Positions 1-8,278 of a DNA stretch of 13,543 nt are shown here, in pieces. The position numbers and the translations under genes are program-made. Under the pieces are notes generated by a model. It had not been told where the DNA came from and searched no databases. It saw only the letters and a program-made list of their open reading frames with translations. The stretch covers positions 1-13,543 of the forward strand of contig CAJXPC010000015.1 in NCBI GenBank assembly GCA_913057845.1, read 5' to 3'. The DNA comes from an uncultured Pseudomonadota bacterium. Its GTDB lineage: Bacteria; Pseudomonadota; Gammaproteobacteria; Burkholderiales; Eutrophovitaceae. Position 1 is the stretch's first letter. Each line of letters starts with the position of its first letter.

Positions 1-40
1 AGAGAGGTCTCGTGGGCTCGGAGATGTGTATAAGAGACAG
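1..40 (+). other. Nextera Read-2 (i7 side) adapter, not genomic
   Basis: Bases 7-21 match the i7-side Nextera adapter segment and 22-40 are the 19-bp Tn5 mosaic end (AGATGTGTATAAGAGACAG). The six bases before them (AGAGAG) fit the 3' end of an i7 index such as N707. This is tagmentation library sequence left on the contig end. Genomic DNA starts at about 41. The identification is from my memory of the adapter sequences; the match of the mosaic end is exact. Confidence 0.97.
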
Positions 41-253
41 ATAGTAAACTGGGCTTGGCCGTCCCACAAAATGTTTTAGGTCATTATGAAATTCCTCCAT
101 AAAACTTGGAGTGTTCTTCAACTTTTCATAATTCTCTTTTAAATCCTCGAGTGCGTGTATTAAAGTCTCGGGCACAAAAACGCCACCATAGGGACCAAAA
201 TGACCCTTATCATCAGGAAAATTATAATTTTGTAAGTCTTCGTGCATCTGCAT
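41..253 (-). CDS. trpB: Tryptophan synthase beta subunit, N-terminal 71 codons (truncated by contig end)
   Basis: The minus strand from 253 to 41 is open and encodes a TrpB N-terminus. After a short variable lead come [15 protein letters not shown] (about residues 17-31) and [10 protein letters not shown] at the cut end; both are strongly conserved in TrpB. The enzyme condenses indole with serine using PLP, in an alpha2beta2 complex with TrpA. The PLP lysine and the rest of the barrel lie outside the window. I chose ATG at 253 because GAGGT (259-263) lies six bases upstream; a second ATG at 247 is possible. The start lies inside the end of trpF (32-bp overlap), so translational coupling is likely. 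The truncation coincides exactly with the adapter, so it is an artefact of the library or assembly edge and not a pseudogene. Confidence 0.95.
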
Positions 254-887
254 TTTTTACCTCATTAATAAAGTCTCGTACGAGCACCAGTTTCTTTAAA
301 CCTTTTAACACGCCCTCTACTCCAGAGCTCACATCAACGGCCCAAGGCCGAACACAATCGATCGCTTTGGCAACGTTATTTGGCGTCAACCCTCCCGCCA
401 AGACAATTGGAATCTCTAATTCAGAAGGTATTAGGCCCCAGTCAAACGTCTCACCGGTACCCCCTCTTGCTCCTTGAGAATAAGCATCCAGCAACAATCC
501 TGATGCCCCTGCACCTGCGTACATACTGCTATATTCTATCAAATCAACGTCATCAGTAACGCGAACCGCTTTTATGTAAGGCTTGCGAAACCCCGAACAG
601 AAATCTGGCTTTTCGTCTCCATGAAACTGCAATAGAGTCAGATCGACTAATTCCAAGGTCTGCAACACCTGATCCTGAGTAGGATTTACAAAGAGCCCAA
701 CCGAAGAGACAAAGGGAGGCAAGTGCGTAACTATTTGTTGGGCCACTTTAAGATCAACGTTACGAGGACTTTCGGAATAAAACACCAGCCCGATCGCATC
801 AACACCAAGCCTCACCACCCCAAGTGCATTTTCCACCGAGGTTAAACCACAAATCTTGATAGCCGTAATATCGTTCTTAATTATCAT
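222..887 (-). CDS. trpF: Phosphoribosylanthranilate isomerase (TrpF)
   Basis: This 221-residue single-domain (beta/alpha)8 barrel converts phosphoribosylanthranilate to the carboxyphenylamino-deoxyribulose phosphate intermediate of tryptophan synthesis. The strand-1 motif KICGLT holds the catalytic cysteine (Cys13). LLQFHG is at 85-90. The catalytic aspartate is in LLLDAYS (Asp134), followed by GGTG (142-145). The phosphate-binding motifs LAGGL (163-167) and DVSSGVE (185-191) are present. The usual S-P pair after GVE is replaced (GVEGVLKG), a mild departure. Length is normal for the family. ATG at 887 lies 9 bp after the truA stop in an AT-rich spacer without a clear Shine-Dalgarno, so ribosomes probably arrive from truA. 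The 3' end overlaps trpB. Confidence 0.97.
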   Translation of the reverse strand: MIIKNDITAIKICGLTSVENALGVVRLGVDAIGLVFYSESPRNVDLKVAQQIVTHLPPFVSSVGLFVNPTQDQVLQTLELVDLTLLQFHGDEKPDFCSGFRKPYIKAVRVTDDVDLIEYSSMYAGAGASGLLLDAYSQGARGGTGETFDWGLIPSELEIPIVLAGGLTPNNVAKAIDCVRPWAVDVSSGVEGVLKGLKKLVLVRDFINEVKNADARRLTKL

Positions 888-896
888 AAATAATAT

Positions 897-1700
897 TTAA
901 ACAACAAAGGAAGCAATATCAACGCCGCCACCAGATAACATGCGGGCGTCCGGAAGCTTCCACTGAGGATCATAATTTACTGATATCAAGTATAGTCCAT
1001 TTGGGCTAAATGTTGGCGCTGCTATACTGCGATCTCTCGATTTTAGTATCTCCCTCATCCAGTCAACTGACTGCTTCCCGGCTCCAATATAAACCAAAGT
1101 CCCGACAATATTACGCACCATGTGATGCAGAAACGCATTTGCCGTGATGTCGAAAATAATGACATCCCCAAATGCGCGAACGGAAATAGCCTCAACAGTC
1201 CTAACAGGACTCTTCGCCTGACATTCAGATGATCGAAATGCCGAAAAATCGTGTTGACCGATCAACGTTGACGCAGCCAAACTCATCGGCTGAACATCCA
1301 ACTTCCTATGGTACCAACCAATTTTTTTAGCAAGTAACGCAGGGCGCTGCTCTCTATTAAGCAGAAAATAACGGTAGGTTCGTCGTAGAGCGGAATATCG
1401 AGCGTGAAAATCCGGAGCCACCTCTGTAGCCCATAGCGCCGAGATATTCTCCGACACTAATGCATTTAATCCGCGCACCCAAGCCCCACTAGGGCGGACA
1501 ACTTCGGTATCAAAATGAACAATCTGATATGTGGCATGAACTCCCGCATCTGTTCGTCCAGCACAAAAAACACGAATCGGCTCTGCAGCAATCTGACTCA
1601 ACCCCCTCTCAACTTCTCCTTGTATTGTGAAGGCATCTGGTTGTATTTGCCAACCAGAAAAAGGTGAACCATCGTACTCAATACCTAAAGCTAATCTCAC
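897..1700 (-). CDS. truA: tRNA pseudouridine(38-40) synthase TruA
   Basis: This 267-residue cytoplasmic enzyme isomerises uridines 38-40 in the anticodon arm of tRNAs. The E. coli enzyme is about the same length. The nucleophile aspartate is Asp51 in CAGRTDAGVHA (46-56). Other family landmarks are the N-terminal YDGSPFSGWQ (9-18), FHARYSA (98-104), RRTYRYF (106-112), FLHHMVRNIVGTL (190-202) and the C-terminal NGLYL. The start codon is GTG at 1700, chosen because it begins the conserved MRLALGIEYDG and has AGAGGT (1705-1710) four bases upstream. The gene probably begins a truA-trpF-trpB transcript from its own promoter at 1747-1775. Adjacency to trpF is common in Beta- and Gammaproteobacteria. 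Confidence 0.97.
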   Translation of the reverse strand: MRLALGIEYDGSPFSGWQIQPDAFTIQGEVERGLSQIAAEPIRVFCAGRTDAGVHATYQIVHFDTEVVRPSGAWVRGLNALVSENISALWATEVAPDFHARYSALRRTYRYFLLNREQRPALLAKKIGWYHRKLDVQPMSLAASTLIGQHDFSAFRSSECQAKSPVRTVEAISVRAFGDVIIFDITANAFLHHMVRNIVGTLVYIGAGKQSVDWMREILKSRDRSIAAPTFSPNGLYLISVNYDPQWKLPDARMLSGGGVDIASFVV

Positions 1701-1704
1701 AATT

Positions 1705-1710
1705 ACCTCT
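1705..1710 (-). promoter_or_regulatory. Shine-Dalgarno deciding the GTG start of truA
   Basis: AGAGGT on the minus strand is followed by AATT and then GTG at 1700. No ATG competes nearby in frame, and the protein from this GTG begins with the conserved TruA N-terminus. Confidence 0.85.
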
Positions 1711-1746
1711 TCAAAAAACCTTAGGACTTTGCCTGCGAAGCTCTAA

Positions 1747-1775
1747 ATTAAAAACACTGCTTGAGCTAACGTCAA
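1747..1775 (-). promoter_or_regulatory. Sigma70-like promoter for truA-trpF-trpB
   Basis: On the minus strand TTGACG (1770-1775) is separated by 17 bp from TTTAAT (1747-1752). Each hexamer matches consensus at five of six positions with ideal spacing. Transcription would start near 1740, giving a leader of about 40 nt before the truA GTG. It lies in the 107-bp gap after fimV. Start-site mapping would confirm it. Confidence 0.6.
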
Positions 1776-1807
1776 ACGTAACGATAGAGTTGTGCTTCTC
1801 GGTTGAA

Positions 1808-3694
1808 TTAGGATTTCGATGACGGTGGGTTACCGAGATTCAAATCAATCGATGAAAGATCAAATGGCTTATTCATAGGTTGCCTTTCACTCGCAAATTT
1901 ACCATCAGCGTACCGCTCATCACTGGGGTTAATCAAGTAGCCAAGTGCTATAACCCGCTCCCAATAGGCGCCCGCTTTATTGGTAATCTCAGAAACAATC
2001 TGAGCTATCTCATCAAACGAGACTAAGTCTTTTTGCCTAGAATAAACCTCTGCTAATTTAAGCAAAACATCGAGTCTCCCAGGCTCAAGCCTCAAAGCTT
2101 CTCTGAGTATTTTTTCCGCCTGAGGATAACGTCCATAGGCAAGAAAAATATCAGCATCCTCAATAGGATCTTGATTGCGAGGCACACCGCTGACCTCCGA
2201 ATCATCTCGCCTATTTTCATCAGCAATCTCGGCTGGATTCAACTGATTCGTCGCGGCATCGAATTGACGACGCGCTTCGTACGAATCATTTTCATTGTCC
2301 ATCCTATTTAAGCGTTTGGAAGCCCACAAACCAATGATAAGCAGAAGTCCGACTGGAATAAAAAGGTATAAAGGCTGAGCCAAAATCGTCTCAATGAGCT
2401 TAGCCTGCCAGAGCGTCTCAACTTTTTTAGCGCCCGGGATATCCTGGATCGTTAGCGCCTCGGAAGGATCTGCGATATTGAGTGCTGAGCCACCTTCTCC
2501 TCTCGTTTGCGTCAACAACTTGAGGTTAGCAATTATTTTCTCAAGGTCATCAGCTCGCCTCTTTTGTTCTTCTAAGGCTTTCTCCGTAGCAAGTAGTCGC
2601 TCTTGCAAACCTTCCAATGCACCACGTTCAGAACCATCACCCTTGGAAATTTTAACCACATGAGAGCTCTGAGCACCGTCTTGAATATTAACTCGATCAG
2701 CAGAGTACCCTACTCGACCCGACTCTTTTCGGTCAGCATCATCGATGATGCCTTGCGTCTCGCTAGCCCGAGCGGCAAGATTAGTTCGATAAGCGCGCCA
2801 ATCCGCCATTTGTATGCGGATCTCGTTAGTCGCCTCTGAAGTAGAAATAGTTCGCAGCTCGTTTTCAACGGGTATCCGAATCACATTCCCCGCTCTAAGA
2901 CGATTCATGTTGTCGCCTACAAATGCCTCTCTATTTTTACGAAAAATACTGACCAGCATTTGCTCAAGTGAAAATCCAGATAGCTGCTCTTTCTTAGCAA
3001 TTTTTGATAACGTATCACCCGGACGCACAACAATCTGTCGCACAGATTTTGGTGCGGGCACGGAGTTAACAACGTCTATTTCTACAGCAGCATCTTGCTT
3101 ATTCTCGGCAAATTCAGGCAGATCCTCAGCATCCAATGGCAATGAATCAACCTCATTAACGACAGGGCTATCTGGGTCTTTAGCCGTAGCAATCTCGGTT
3201 TTAATAACCTCCCGCTCAACCTCCAAAAAAGTAGGCACATCAATGCGGGGAGGTTCCTCCAACGGGGGGAGAGATAGACGCTCACCAACGAGTAGTGGCG
3301 GATCTATAAACGCAACATAGGTTCGGCTAACCTTTCCTTCTGGACCGACTAGGTCAACTTGCAGATCAATAACCACCTCGTTAACGGCATCCTCCGTTGA
3401 CAAATGAATTATTGACCCATTGGCGGTGCTTTCGAATCGGAGGTTAATTCTCGAGATCAGATCGTTGTAAATCAAACCCTGCACGTCATAGGAAGACGGG
3501 GACGCCATGGAGACAGTTACCACTCGAGCATCAAGCTCTGCAGCGTCATAAATGACTATGTATGCCTTTAAAGGCTCGCCAAGAGCTGAGTCCACTGACA
3601 AAGGCCCCATGCGGACCGCATGAGCCGTTAAACCCGTCGAAACAAGGACTAAAGCAATAAATACTTTAATAGTATATGTGATGTTCTTAAACAA
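1808..3694 (-). CDS. fimV: FimV-type pilus assembly / polar hub protein (LysM, one TM segment, C-terminal TPR)
   Basis: This 628-residue protein has FimV architecture. A signal peptide (1-26, cleavage after AHA) precedes the conserved FimV N-terminal domain (about 27-135, beginning VRMGPLSVDSALGEPL). A proline- and acid-rich linker follows, then a LysM domain (about 219-275, with VVRPGDTLSKIA) expected to bind peptidoglycan. A coiled coil lies at about 358-395 and one transmembrane helix at about 441-458. The cytoplasmic part has an acidic linker, a TPR-like region (about 512-570, with AYGRYPQAEKILREAL) and the terminal motif FDLSSIDLNL (611-620). Family members support type IV pilus assembly and polar localisation. 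The start is TTG at 3694, the only plausible start between the upstream in-frame TGA and the signal peptide, with AGAGAGG nine bases before it. It is shorter than Pseudomonas FimV (over 900 residues), mainly in the linkers. Confidence 0.93.
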   Translation of the reverse strand: MFKNITYTIKVFIALVLVSTGLTAHAVRMGPLSVDSALGEPLKAYIVIYDAAELDARVVTVSMASPSSYDVQGLIYNDLISRINLRFESTANGSIIHLSTEDAVNEVVIDLQVDLVGPEGKVSRTYVAFIDPPLLVGERLSLPPLEEPPRIDVPTFLEVEREVIKTEIATAKDPDSPVVNEVDSLPLDAEDLPEFAENKQDAAVEIDVVNSVPAPKSVRQIVVRPGDTLSKIAKKEQLSGFSLEQMLVSIFRKNREAFVGDNMNRLRAGNVIRIPVENELRTISTSEATNEIRIQMADWRAYRTNLAARASETQGIIDDADRKESGRVGYSADRVNIQDGAQSSHVVKISKGDGSERGALEGLQERLLATEKALEEQKRRADDLEKIIANLKLLTQTRGEGGSALNIADPSEALTIQDIPGAKKVETLWQAKLIETILAQPLYLFIPVGLLLIIGLWASKRLNRMDNENDSYEARRQFDAATNQLNPAEIADENRRDDSEVSGVPRNQDPIEDADIFLAYGRYPQAEKILREALRLEPGRLDVLLKLAEVYSRQKDLVSFDEIAQIVSEITNKAGAYWERVIALGYLINPSDERYADGKFASERQPMNKPFDLSSIDLNLGNPPSSKS

Positions 3695-3703
3695 ACTTAC
3701 TAA

Positions 3704-3710
3704 CCTCTCT
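3704..3710 (-). promoter_or_regulatory. Shine-Dalgarno supporting the TTG start of fimV
   Basis: AGAGAGG on the minus strand precedes TTG at 3694 by nine bases. An in-frame TGA lies just upstream (3713-3715), and the codons between it and the TTG include no ATG, GTG or other TTG. A rare TTG start is therefore the best reading. Confidence 0.7.
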
Positions 3711-3766
3711 ATTCATTTCCTGCCCCTAATTAACTGCAGAATAGCATGCCGAGTTTTGGATCTCTA

Positions 3767-4879
3767 TTAGCCTCGGTCAATCAAAATACGTAGCATCCTT
3801 CTCAGAGGCTCAGCGGCCCCCCAAAGCAACTGATCACCCACAGTGAATGCTGAATATACGTTATCAGCTAGATTTAATTTTCGAACTCGTCCAATCGGAA
3901 TATTTAGCGTGCGGGTAACATTAGTCGGTGAAAGCATAGAAATAGTAGACACTTTTTCATTTGGAACCACAGACGCCCACTCGTTGGCCTGGTCTAAAAT
4001 GAGCTCTACTTCAGGAGCCGGGATCGATTTTGAGAGCTTAAAAGTCAAGGCTTGACTATGACATCTCATGGCCCCCACCCTGACACAGATACCCTCAATG
4101 GCAATAGGATTTTCTTCTCTACATAATATTTTATTAGTTTCAGCTTGCGCCTTCCACTCCTCTTTACTCTGGCCATTTCCTAAGTCAGAATCTATCCACG
4201 GAATGAGGCTTCCAGCTAAGGGGGCACCGAAGTGCTCAGTCGGAAACTCTTTAGCCCTCATACGATCAAGCACGAGCGCATCAATATCCAATATTTTCCC
4301 TGCAGACGAAGACAGCTCACTTTGAGCTGCATCGTAAATTGAGCCCATCTGCAGTAATAATTCGCGCATATTTCGGGCTCCCGCACCAGAAGCAGCCTGG
4401 TACGTCATCGTAGAAACCCATTCAACCAATCCTTCTCGAAACAATCCGTGCATCGCAAGCGCCATGAGGCTCGTCGTGCAATTACCACCAATAAAATCTT
4501 TTTTGCCAATACTTAATGCAGCATCGATATCACCACCATTAATCGGATCTAGGACAATTACAGAGTCTGTTGACATGCGAAGCGTCGATGCCGCATCTAT
4601 CCAATAACCCGACCAACCTGATTCTCGAAGGGGACCATGCACATGCTTCGTGTAAGCTCCGCCCTGACACGAAATAATCACATCCATCCCTGACAACTGA
4701 TTCAGACTGTTTGCATCGCGCAAAACAACCTCTACACCGCCCAATGGAACGACTGACTGACCCACCTGAGATGTACTAAAAAATGTAGGGTTTATCTTAT
4801 CAAAATCCTTCTCAGCACTCATGCGTTGCATGAGCACAGAACCTACCATTCCTCTCCAACCAACCAACCCTACTTGCAT
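3767..4879 (-). CDS. asd: Aspartate-semialdehyde dehydrogenase
   Basis: NADPH-dependent reduction of aspartyl phosphate to aspartate semialdehyde, the branch point to diaminopimelate/lysine, threonine and methionine. The protein has 370 residues; the E. coli enzyme is close in length. The Rossmann start VGLVGWRGMVGSVLM is typical. The catalytic cysteine is in GGNCTTS (Cys134 from the ATG used here) and the active-site histidine in RCHSQA (His274), close to E. coli numbering. SCQGGAYT and ATG-proximal motifs match the Gram-negative branch. I prefer ATG at 4879 to the in-frame TTG at 4888. AAGGG (4889-4893) is nine bases from the ATG but abuts the TTG, and the ATG product aligns with the usual N-terminus. 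It sits 58 bp after leuB, so co-transcription with leuCDB is likely. Asd with fimV downstream is a known arrangement. Confidence 0.97.
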   Translation of the reverse strand: MQVGLVGWRGMVGSVLMQRMSAEKDFDKINPTFFSTSQVGQSVVPLGGVEVVLRDANSLNQLSGMDVIISCQGGAYTKHVHGPLRESGWSGYWIDAASTLRMSTDSVIVLDPINGGDIDAALSIGKKDFIGGNCTTSLMALAMHGLFREGLVEWVSTMTYQAASGAGARNMRELLLQMGSIYDAAQSELSSSAGKILDIDALVLDRMRAKEFPTEHFGAPLAGSLIPWIDSDLGNGQSKEEWKAQAETNKILCREENPIAIEGICVRVGAMRCHSQALTFKLSKSIPAPEVELILDQANEWASVVPNEKVSTISMLSPTNVTRTLNIPIGRVRKLNLADNVYSAFTVGDQLLWGAAEPLRRMLRILIDRG

Positions 4880-4937
4880 TTTAATCAACCCTTAAAACCT
4901 AAAGATAAAACATAGTGAAAAGCAGTTTTTCTAACTA

Positions 4938-6002
4938 CTACATCGCGCGAATAACCGCATCACCCATCTCACGTGTACCCACACGCTGAGCGCCCTCTTG
5001 GAATATATCTGCCGTCCTGAAACCTTGCGCAAGCACAGACTTTACAGCCGACTCAACACGCTCCGACGCCTCGATTTCGTTGAAAGTGTATTTCAACATC
5101 ATCGACACCGATAAAATTGTTGCCAATGGATTGGCGACATTCTTGCCCGAAATATCAGGCGCAGAGCCATGGATAGGCTCGAACAACCCTTTACGATTAA
5201 CATCCATAGAAGCTGAAGGAAGCATCCCAATTGATCCCGTTAACATTGAGGCCTCATCGGACAAAATATCGCCAAAGATGTTGCCAGTTAAAATCACATC
5301 GAATTGCTTAGGCTCTCTGACCAACTGCATCGCCGCATTGTCAACATACATGTGGCTCAATTCAACTGAGGGATACTCCGCAGAAATTTTCGTAACAACC
5401 TCTCTCCAAAGAATACTCGTGTCCAATACATTCGCCTTATCCACCGAACATAACTTACGACTGCGCTTCTCGGCTATATCAAAAGCAACTCGAGCAATTC
5501 TCTCGATCTCAGAGACCGAGTACTTCATCGTGTCAAATCCCTCATCCTCACCGGACTCGGTTTGACGTCGACCGCGCGGTTGCCCAAAGTATATGTCTCC
5601 TGTCAACTCTCGCAAGATCATAAGATCGAGACCTTCAACCAACTCAGACTTTAAACTGGAAGCTGAGGCCAATTCTGGATAGACCACAGCAGGACGAAGG
5701 TTAGCAAACAAACCCAGTTCTTTGCGAATGCGTAACAATCCCTGTTCCGGCCTCATTGCCCGAGGTAATACGTCGTATTTTGGACCTCCAACCGCACCAA
5801 GAAGAACGGCATCAGCCTCCCTAGCCAAGGCAATAGTTCGATCGGGCAAAGGGTCACCGGCCTCATCGTATCCAGCACCACCAATGGCTCCCACTTCACA
5901 CTCAATGGCCAAGCCGTCAGCCTTTAATGTATCGAGTACCCGTAAGGCTTGATCAATAATCTCGGGACCAATTCCGTCCCCCGGGAGCACCGCTATCTTC
6001 AT
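4938..6002 (-). CDS. leuB: 3-Isopropylmalate dehydrogenase
   Basis: Oxidative decarboxylation of 3-isopropylmalate to the 2-oxo acid that yields leucine, with NAD+ and a divalent metal. The 354-residue protein shows LPGDGIGPE (6-14), [17 protein letters not shown] substrate contacts around 91-104, and [14 protein letters not shown] (131-144, containing the catalytic Tyr138). It also has DKANVLD (188-194, Lys189), [10 protein letters not shown] with Asp221, and GDILSDEAS with Asp245/Asp249. [18 protein letters not shown] (275-292) is the NAD-binding segment. ATG at 6002 is chosen over an in-frame TTG at 6014. GGGGA (6008-6012) lies five bases before the ATG and would overlap the TTG. It is separated from leuD by 92 bp, which hold short GATC-containing repeats but no convincing promoter. 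Confidence 0.98.
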   Translation of the reverse strand: MKIAVLPGDGIGPEIIDQALRVLDTLKADGLAIECEVGAIGGAGYDEAGDPLPDRTIALAREADAVLLGAVGGPKYDVLPRAMRPEQGLLRIRKELGLFANLRPAVVYPELASASSLKSELVEGLDLMILRELTGDIYFGQPRGRRQTESGEDEGFDTMKYSVSEIERIARVAFDIAEKRSRKLCSVDKANVLDTSILWREVVTKISAEYPSVELSHMYVDNAAMQLVREPKQFDVILTGNIFGDILSDEASMLTGSIGMLPSASMDVNRKGLFEPIHGSAPDISGKNVANPLATILSVSMMLKYTFNEIEASERVESAVKSVLAQGFRTADIFQEGAQRVGTREMGDAVIRAM

Positions 6003-6007
6003 GTATA

Positions 6008-6012
6008 TCCCC
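6008..6012 (-). promoter_or_regulatory. Shine-Dalgarno selecting the ATG start of leuB
   Basis: GGGGA on the minus strand lies five bases before ATG 6002. The alternative TTG (6014) overlaps it and so cannot use it. Confidence 0.75.
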
Positions 6013-6094
6013 AAAATTCTTCAGTAATTAAAACTATCAATAGATCTTGATCGGTTAGATCGTTTGACCATTGACCCAGACTAAACTTGCAGAC

Positions 6095-6736
6095 CTAGCT
6101 AAATAACCAAGGCTGATTTAATTGATGCTGCGCTTCAAACTGTTTAATTTCATCAACGTGCTGCAACGTCAAGCCAATATCGTCTAGTCCATTTAAAAGA
6201 CAATGCTTACGAAATGGATCAATATCGAAGTTAAAACTTTTTTGTCCATCCATTGTAGCTACTCGCTGATTTTCCAAATCAACCGTCAACTTAAACCCAG
6301 GAAAACCAAACACATCGTGAAACAAGGTGTCCACCTCAGTCTCGCTAAGCACAATAGGTAGCAGTCCATTTTTCAATGAATTATTAAAGAATATTTCACC
6401 AAAACTAGGAGCAATGACAGCCTTAAACCCATAATCCGTTAAAGCCCACGGCGCATGTTCGCGTGAGGAGCCACAACCAAAATTCTTTCGCCCGAGCAAA
6501 ATGGATGCCCCCTGGTATCGGGCATCATTCAAAATGAAATCGGGGTTCGGCTGTCTTTTTTTGAAGGGGACGCCGGGCTGCCCAACATCTAAAAACCTCC
6601 AAGCGTCGAACAAGTTCACACCAAAACCAGATCTTTTGATCGACTTAAGAAACTGTTTTGGAATAATGGCGTCAGTATCAACATTGGCGCGATCTAAGGG
6701 GGCAACGAGCCCTTCGTATACGGCAAATTTTTCCAT
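6095..6736 (-). CDS. leuD: 3-Isopropylmalate dehydratase small subunit
   Basis: Small (swivel-domain) subunit of isopropylmalate isomerase, which works with LeuC to convert 2- to 3-isopropylmalate. The 213 residues are a normal length for the bacterial type. The N-terminal [20 protein letters not shown] (11-30) and the substrate-recognition segment [18 protein letters not shown] (82-99) are textbook. [17 protein letters not shown] (111-127) and the C-terminal [19 protein letters not shown] (173-191) complete the family pattern. ATG at 6736 begins the conserved N-terminus; its Shine-Dalgarno is weak (GAG six bases upstream). It lies 41 bp downstream of the leuC stop, so the two subunits are probably made from one transcript. 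Confidence 0.98.
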   Translation of the reverse strand: MEKFAVYEGLVAPLDRANVDTDAIIPKQFLKSIKRSGFGVNLFDAWRFLDVGQPGVPFKKRQPNPDFILNDARYQGASILLGRKNFGCGSSREHAPWALTDYGFKAVIAPSFGEIFFNNSLKNGLLPIVLSETEVDTLFHDVFGFPGFKLTVDLENQRVATMDGQKSFNFDIDPFRKHCLLNGLDDIGLTLQHVDEIKQFEAQHQLNQPWLFS

Positions 6737-6777
6737 GGCTTACTCTATTTAAAAATTAAAAGTTAAACGTTAAACAC

Positions 6778-8190
6778 TTATTCACTCATAATGCTGCGCA
6801 CATCTACAAAAGCACCCTCTATAGCTGCGCTAGCCGCCATAGCAGGGCTCACGAGGTGAGTCCGTCCTCCTGCACCTTGGCGACCTTCAAAGTTACGATT
6901 AGATGTCGAGGCACACCGCTCCCCTGACTCAAGACGATCATTATTCATCGCAAGACACATGGAGCAACCCGGTTGTCTCCATTCAAATCCAGCTGCAACA
7001 AAAATCTTATCTAAACCTTCCTGTTCTGCTTGCGCCTTAACAAGACCAGAACCTGGCACCACCATCGCCAATCGAACATTTGATGCAACACGTTTTCCTG
7101 CTACCACCTTCGCAGCAGTCCGCAAATCCTCAATACGCGAGTTGGTACATGAGCCAATAAAAACCTTATCAATACGAATATCCGTGATCCGCGTATTCGG
7201 CTCTAGCCCCATATATTTGAGCGCACGCTCAATACCCTCTCGCTTTTCCGCATCTTTTTCTTGATCCGGGTCTGGAACACGACCATTAACATCCAGCACC
7301 ATCTCAGGAGAGGTCCCCCAAGTAACCTGCGGAATGAGTGCGCTACCATCTAATGTAACAACCAAATCAAACACCGCATCCGGATCCGATCTCAAAGTTC
7401 TCCAATACGACACAGCTCGATCCCAAAGGTCCCCCGTTGGGGCAAAAGTACGACCCTTAAGATAATCGATCGTAATTTGATCAACGGCTATCATTCCAGC
7501 TCGCGCCCCCGCCTCAATCGCCATATTACACAGCGTCATCCGCCCCTCGACGGATAACGATTCGATCGCTGGGCCAGCAAACTCAATGGCATAGCCCGTT
7601 CCACCCGCAGTTCCAATTTTACCAATTAGAGCAAGCGCAACGTCCTTAGCGCTCACCCCTGCATCAAGCCTTCCCTCCACTCTGACCAGCATGTTCTTCA
7701 TCTTCTTTTGAACCAAACACTGACTGGCCAGAACGTGCTCGACTTCCGACGTACCAATTCCATGCGCTAGGCAGCCTAGAGCGCCATGCGTGCTCGTATG
7801 AGAATCTCCACAAACAACCGTCATTCCTGGCAATGTTGCACCCTGTTCTGGCCCTATGACATGAACGATACCCTGCCTTGAATCAAGAAACGGGAAATAA
7901 GCCTTCGCTCCGTACTCCTTAATATTTTGGTCGAGCGTATCCACCTGAAGCTTGGACACAGGATCCTCTATCCCTTTGTCCCAATCAGTGGTCGGCGTAT
8001 TGTGGTCTGCAGTAGCGACTATCGAATCAGCACGCCAAGGGCGACGTTGGGCAAGCCGCAATCCCTCATAGGCTTGGGGGCTCGTCACCTCATGCACCAA
8101 ATGTCTATCAATGTAAATGAGAGCAGTACCGTCATCTTCCATTCTAACAACGTGACTATCCCAAAGTTTGTCATACAAGGTTTTCAACAT
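6778..8190 (-). CDS. leuC: 3-Isopropylmalate dehydratase large subunit
   Basis: Large subunit of the aconitase-family isopropylmalate isomerase of leucine synthesis; 470 residues, as in other proteobacteria. The three [4Fe-4S] ligands are visible: Cys348 in [13 protein letters not shown], and Cys409 and Cys412 in [26 protein letters not shown] (127-139) and the C-terminal [21 protein letters not shown] (429-449) are further signatures. ATG at 8190 begins the usual [15 protein letters not shown] and has AGGTG seven bases upstream. It heads the leuC-leuD-leuB-asd series; a possible promoter is at 8234-8242. No leader peptide with a leucine run is seen in the 86-bp gap, so attenuation of the enteric leu type is unlikely here. 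Confidence 0.98.
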   Translation of the reverse strand: MLKTLYDKLWDSHVVRMEDDGTALIYIDRHLVHEVTSPQAYEGLRLAQRRPWRADSIVATADHNTPTTDWDKGIEDPVSKLQVDTLDQNIKEYGAKAYFPFLDSRQGIVHVIGPEQGATLPGMTVVCGDSHTSTHGALGCLAHGIGTSEVEHVLASQCLVQKKMKNMLVRVEGRLDAGVSAKDVALALIGKIGTAGGTGYAIEFAGPAIESLSVEGRMTLCNMAIEAGARAGMIAVDQITIDYLKGRTFAPTGDLWDRAVSYWRTLRSDPDAVFDLVVTLDGSALIPQVTWGTSPEMVLDVNGRVPDPDQEKDAEKREGIERALKYMGLEPNTRITDIRIDKVFIGSCTNSRIEDLRTAAKVVAGKRVASNVRLAMVVPGSGLVKAQAEQEGLDKIFVAAGFEWRQPGCSMCLAMNNDRLESGERCASTSNRNFEGRQGAGGRTHLVSPAMAASAAIEGAFVDVRSIMSE

Positions 8191-8233
8191 ACGAGTACAC
8201 CTATTGGCTAACTAATTAAGACTTAAGATCAGG

Positions 8234-8242
8234 ATTATGACA
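8234..8242 (-). promoter_or_regulatory. Possible extended -10 promoter for leuCDB-asd
   Basis: TGTCATAAT on the minus strand is an extended -10 (TGn plus CATAAT, five of six). The -35 region is poor (TGATTA at 16 bp). A start near 8227 would give a leader of about 37 nt before leuC. It lies in the 86-bp gap between the MFS gene and leuC. Confidence 0.4.
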
Positions 8243-8263
8243 CACAGATTGAGTCTAATCATG

Positions 8264-8278
8264 AGGGCTTAAAGCCCT
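8264..8278. repeat. Perfect short inverted repeat at the MFS gene stop codon
   Basis: AGGGCTT-A-AAGCCCT is a 7-bp perfect inverted repeat overlapping the MFS stop codon (8277-8279). It could form a small RNA hairpin (GGGC/GCCC core) but is not followed by a T-run on the minus strand. An intrinsic terminator is therefore doubtful; an mRNA 3'-end stabiliser or chance are alternatives. Confidence 0.4.

Noticed and set aside
41..253. trpB as a broken gene or pseudogene.
   Set aside because: The frame is intact up to the exact base where adapter begins; the truncation is technical.
2394..3320. Three plus-strand open frames opposite fimV.
   Set aside because: Low-complexity serine-rich antisense translations of fimV; no domain or start signal.
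4880..4888. TTG at 4888 as the asd start.
   Set aside because: AAGGG abuts it with no spacing, while ATG 4879 has a nine-base spacing and matches the usual Asd N-terminus.
6003..6014. TTG at 6014 as the leuB start.
   Set aside because: It overlaps the GGGGA ribosome-binding site that is correctly placed for ATG 6002.
8191..8276. A leucine-rich leader peptide and attenuator before leuC.
   Set aside because: No short frame with a run of leucine codons and no terminator/antiterminator pair in the 86-bp gap.
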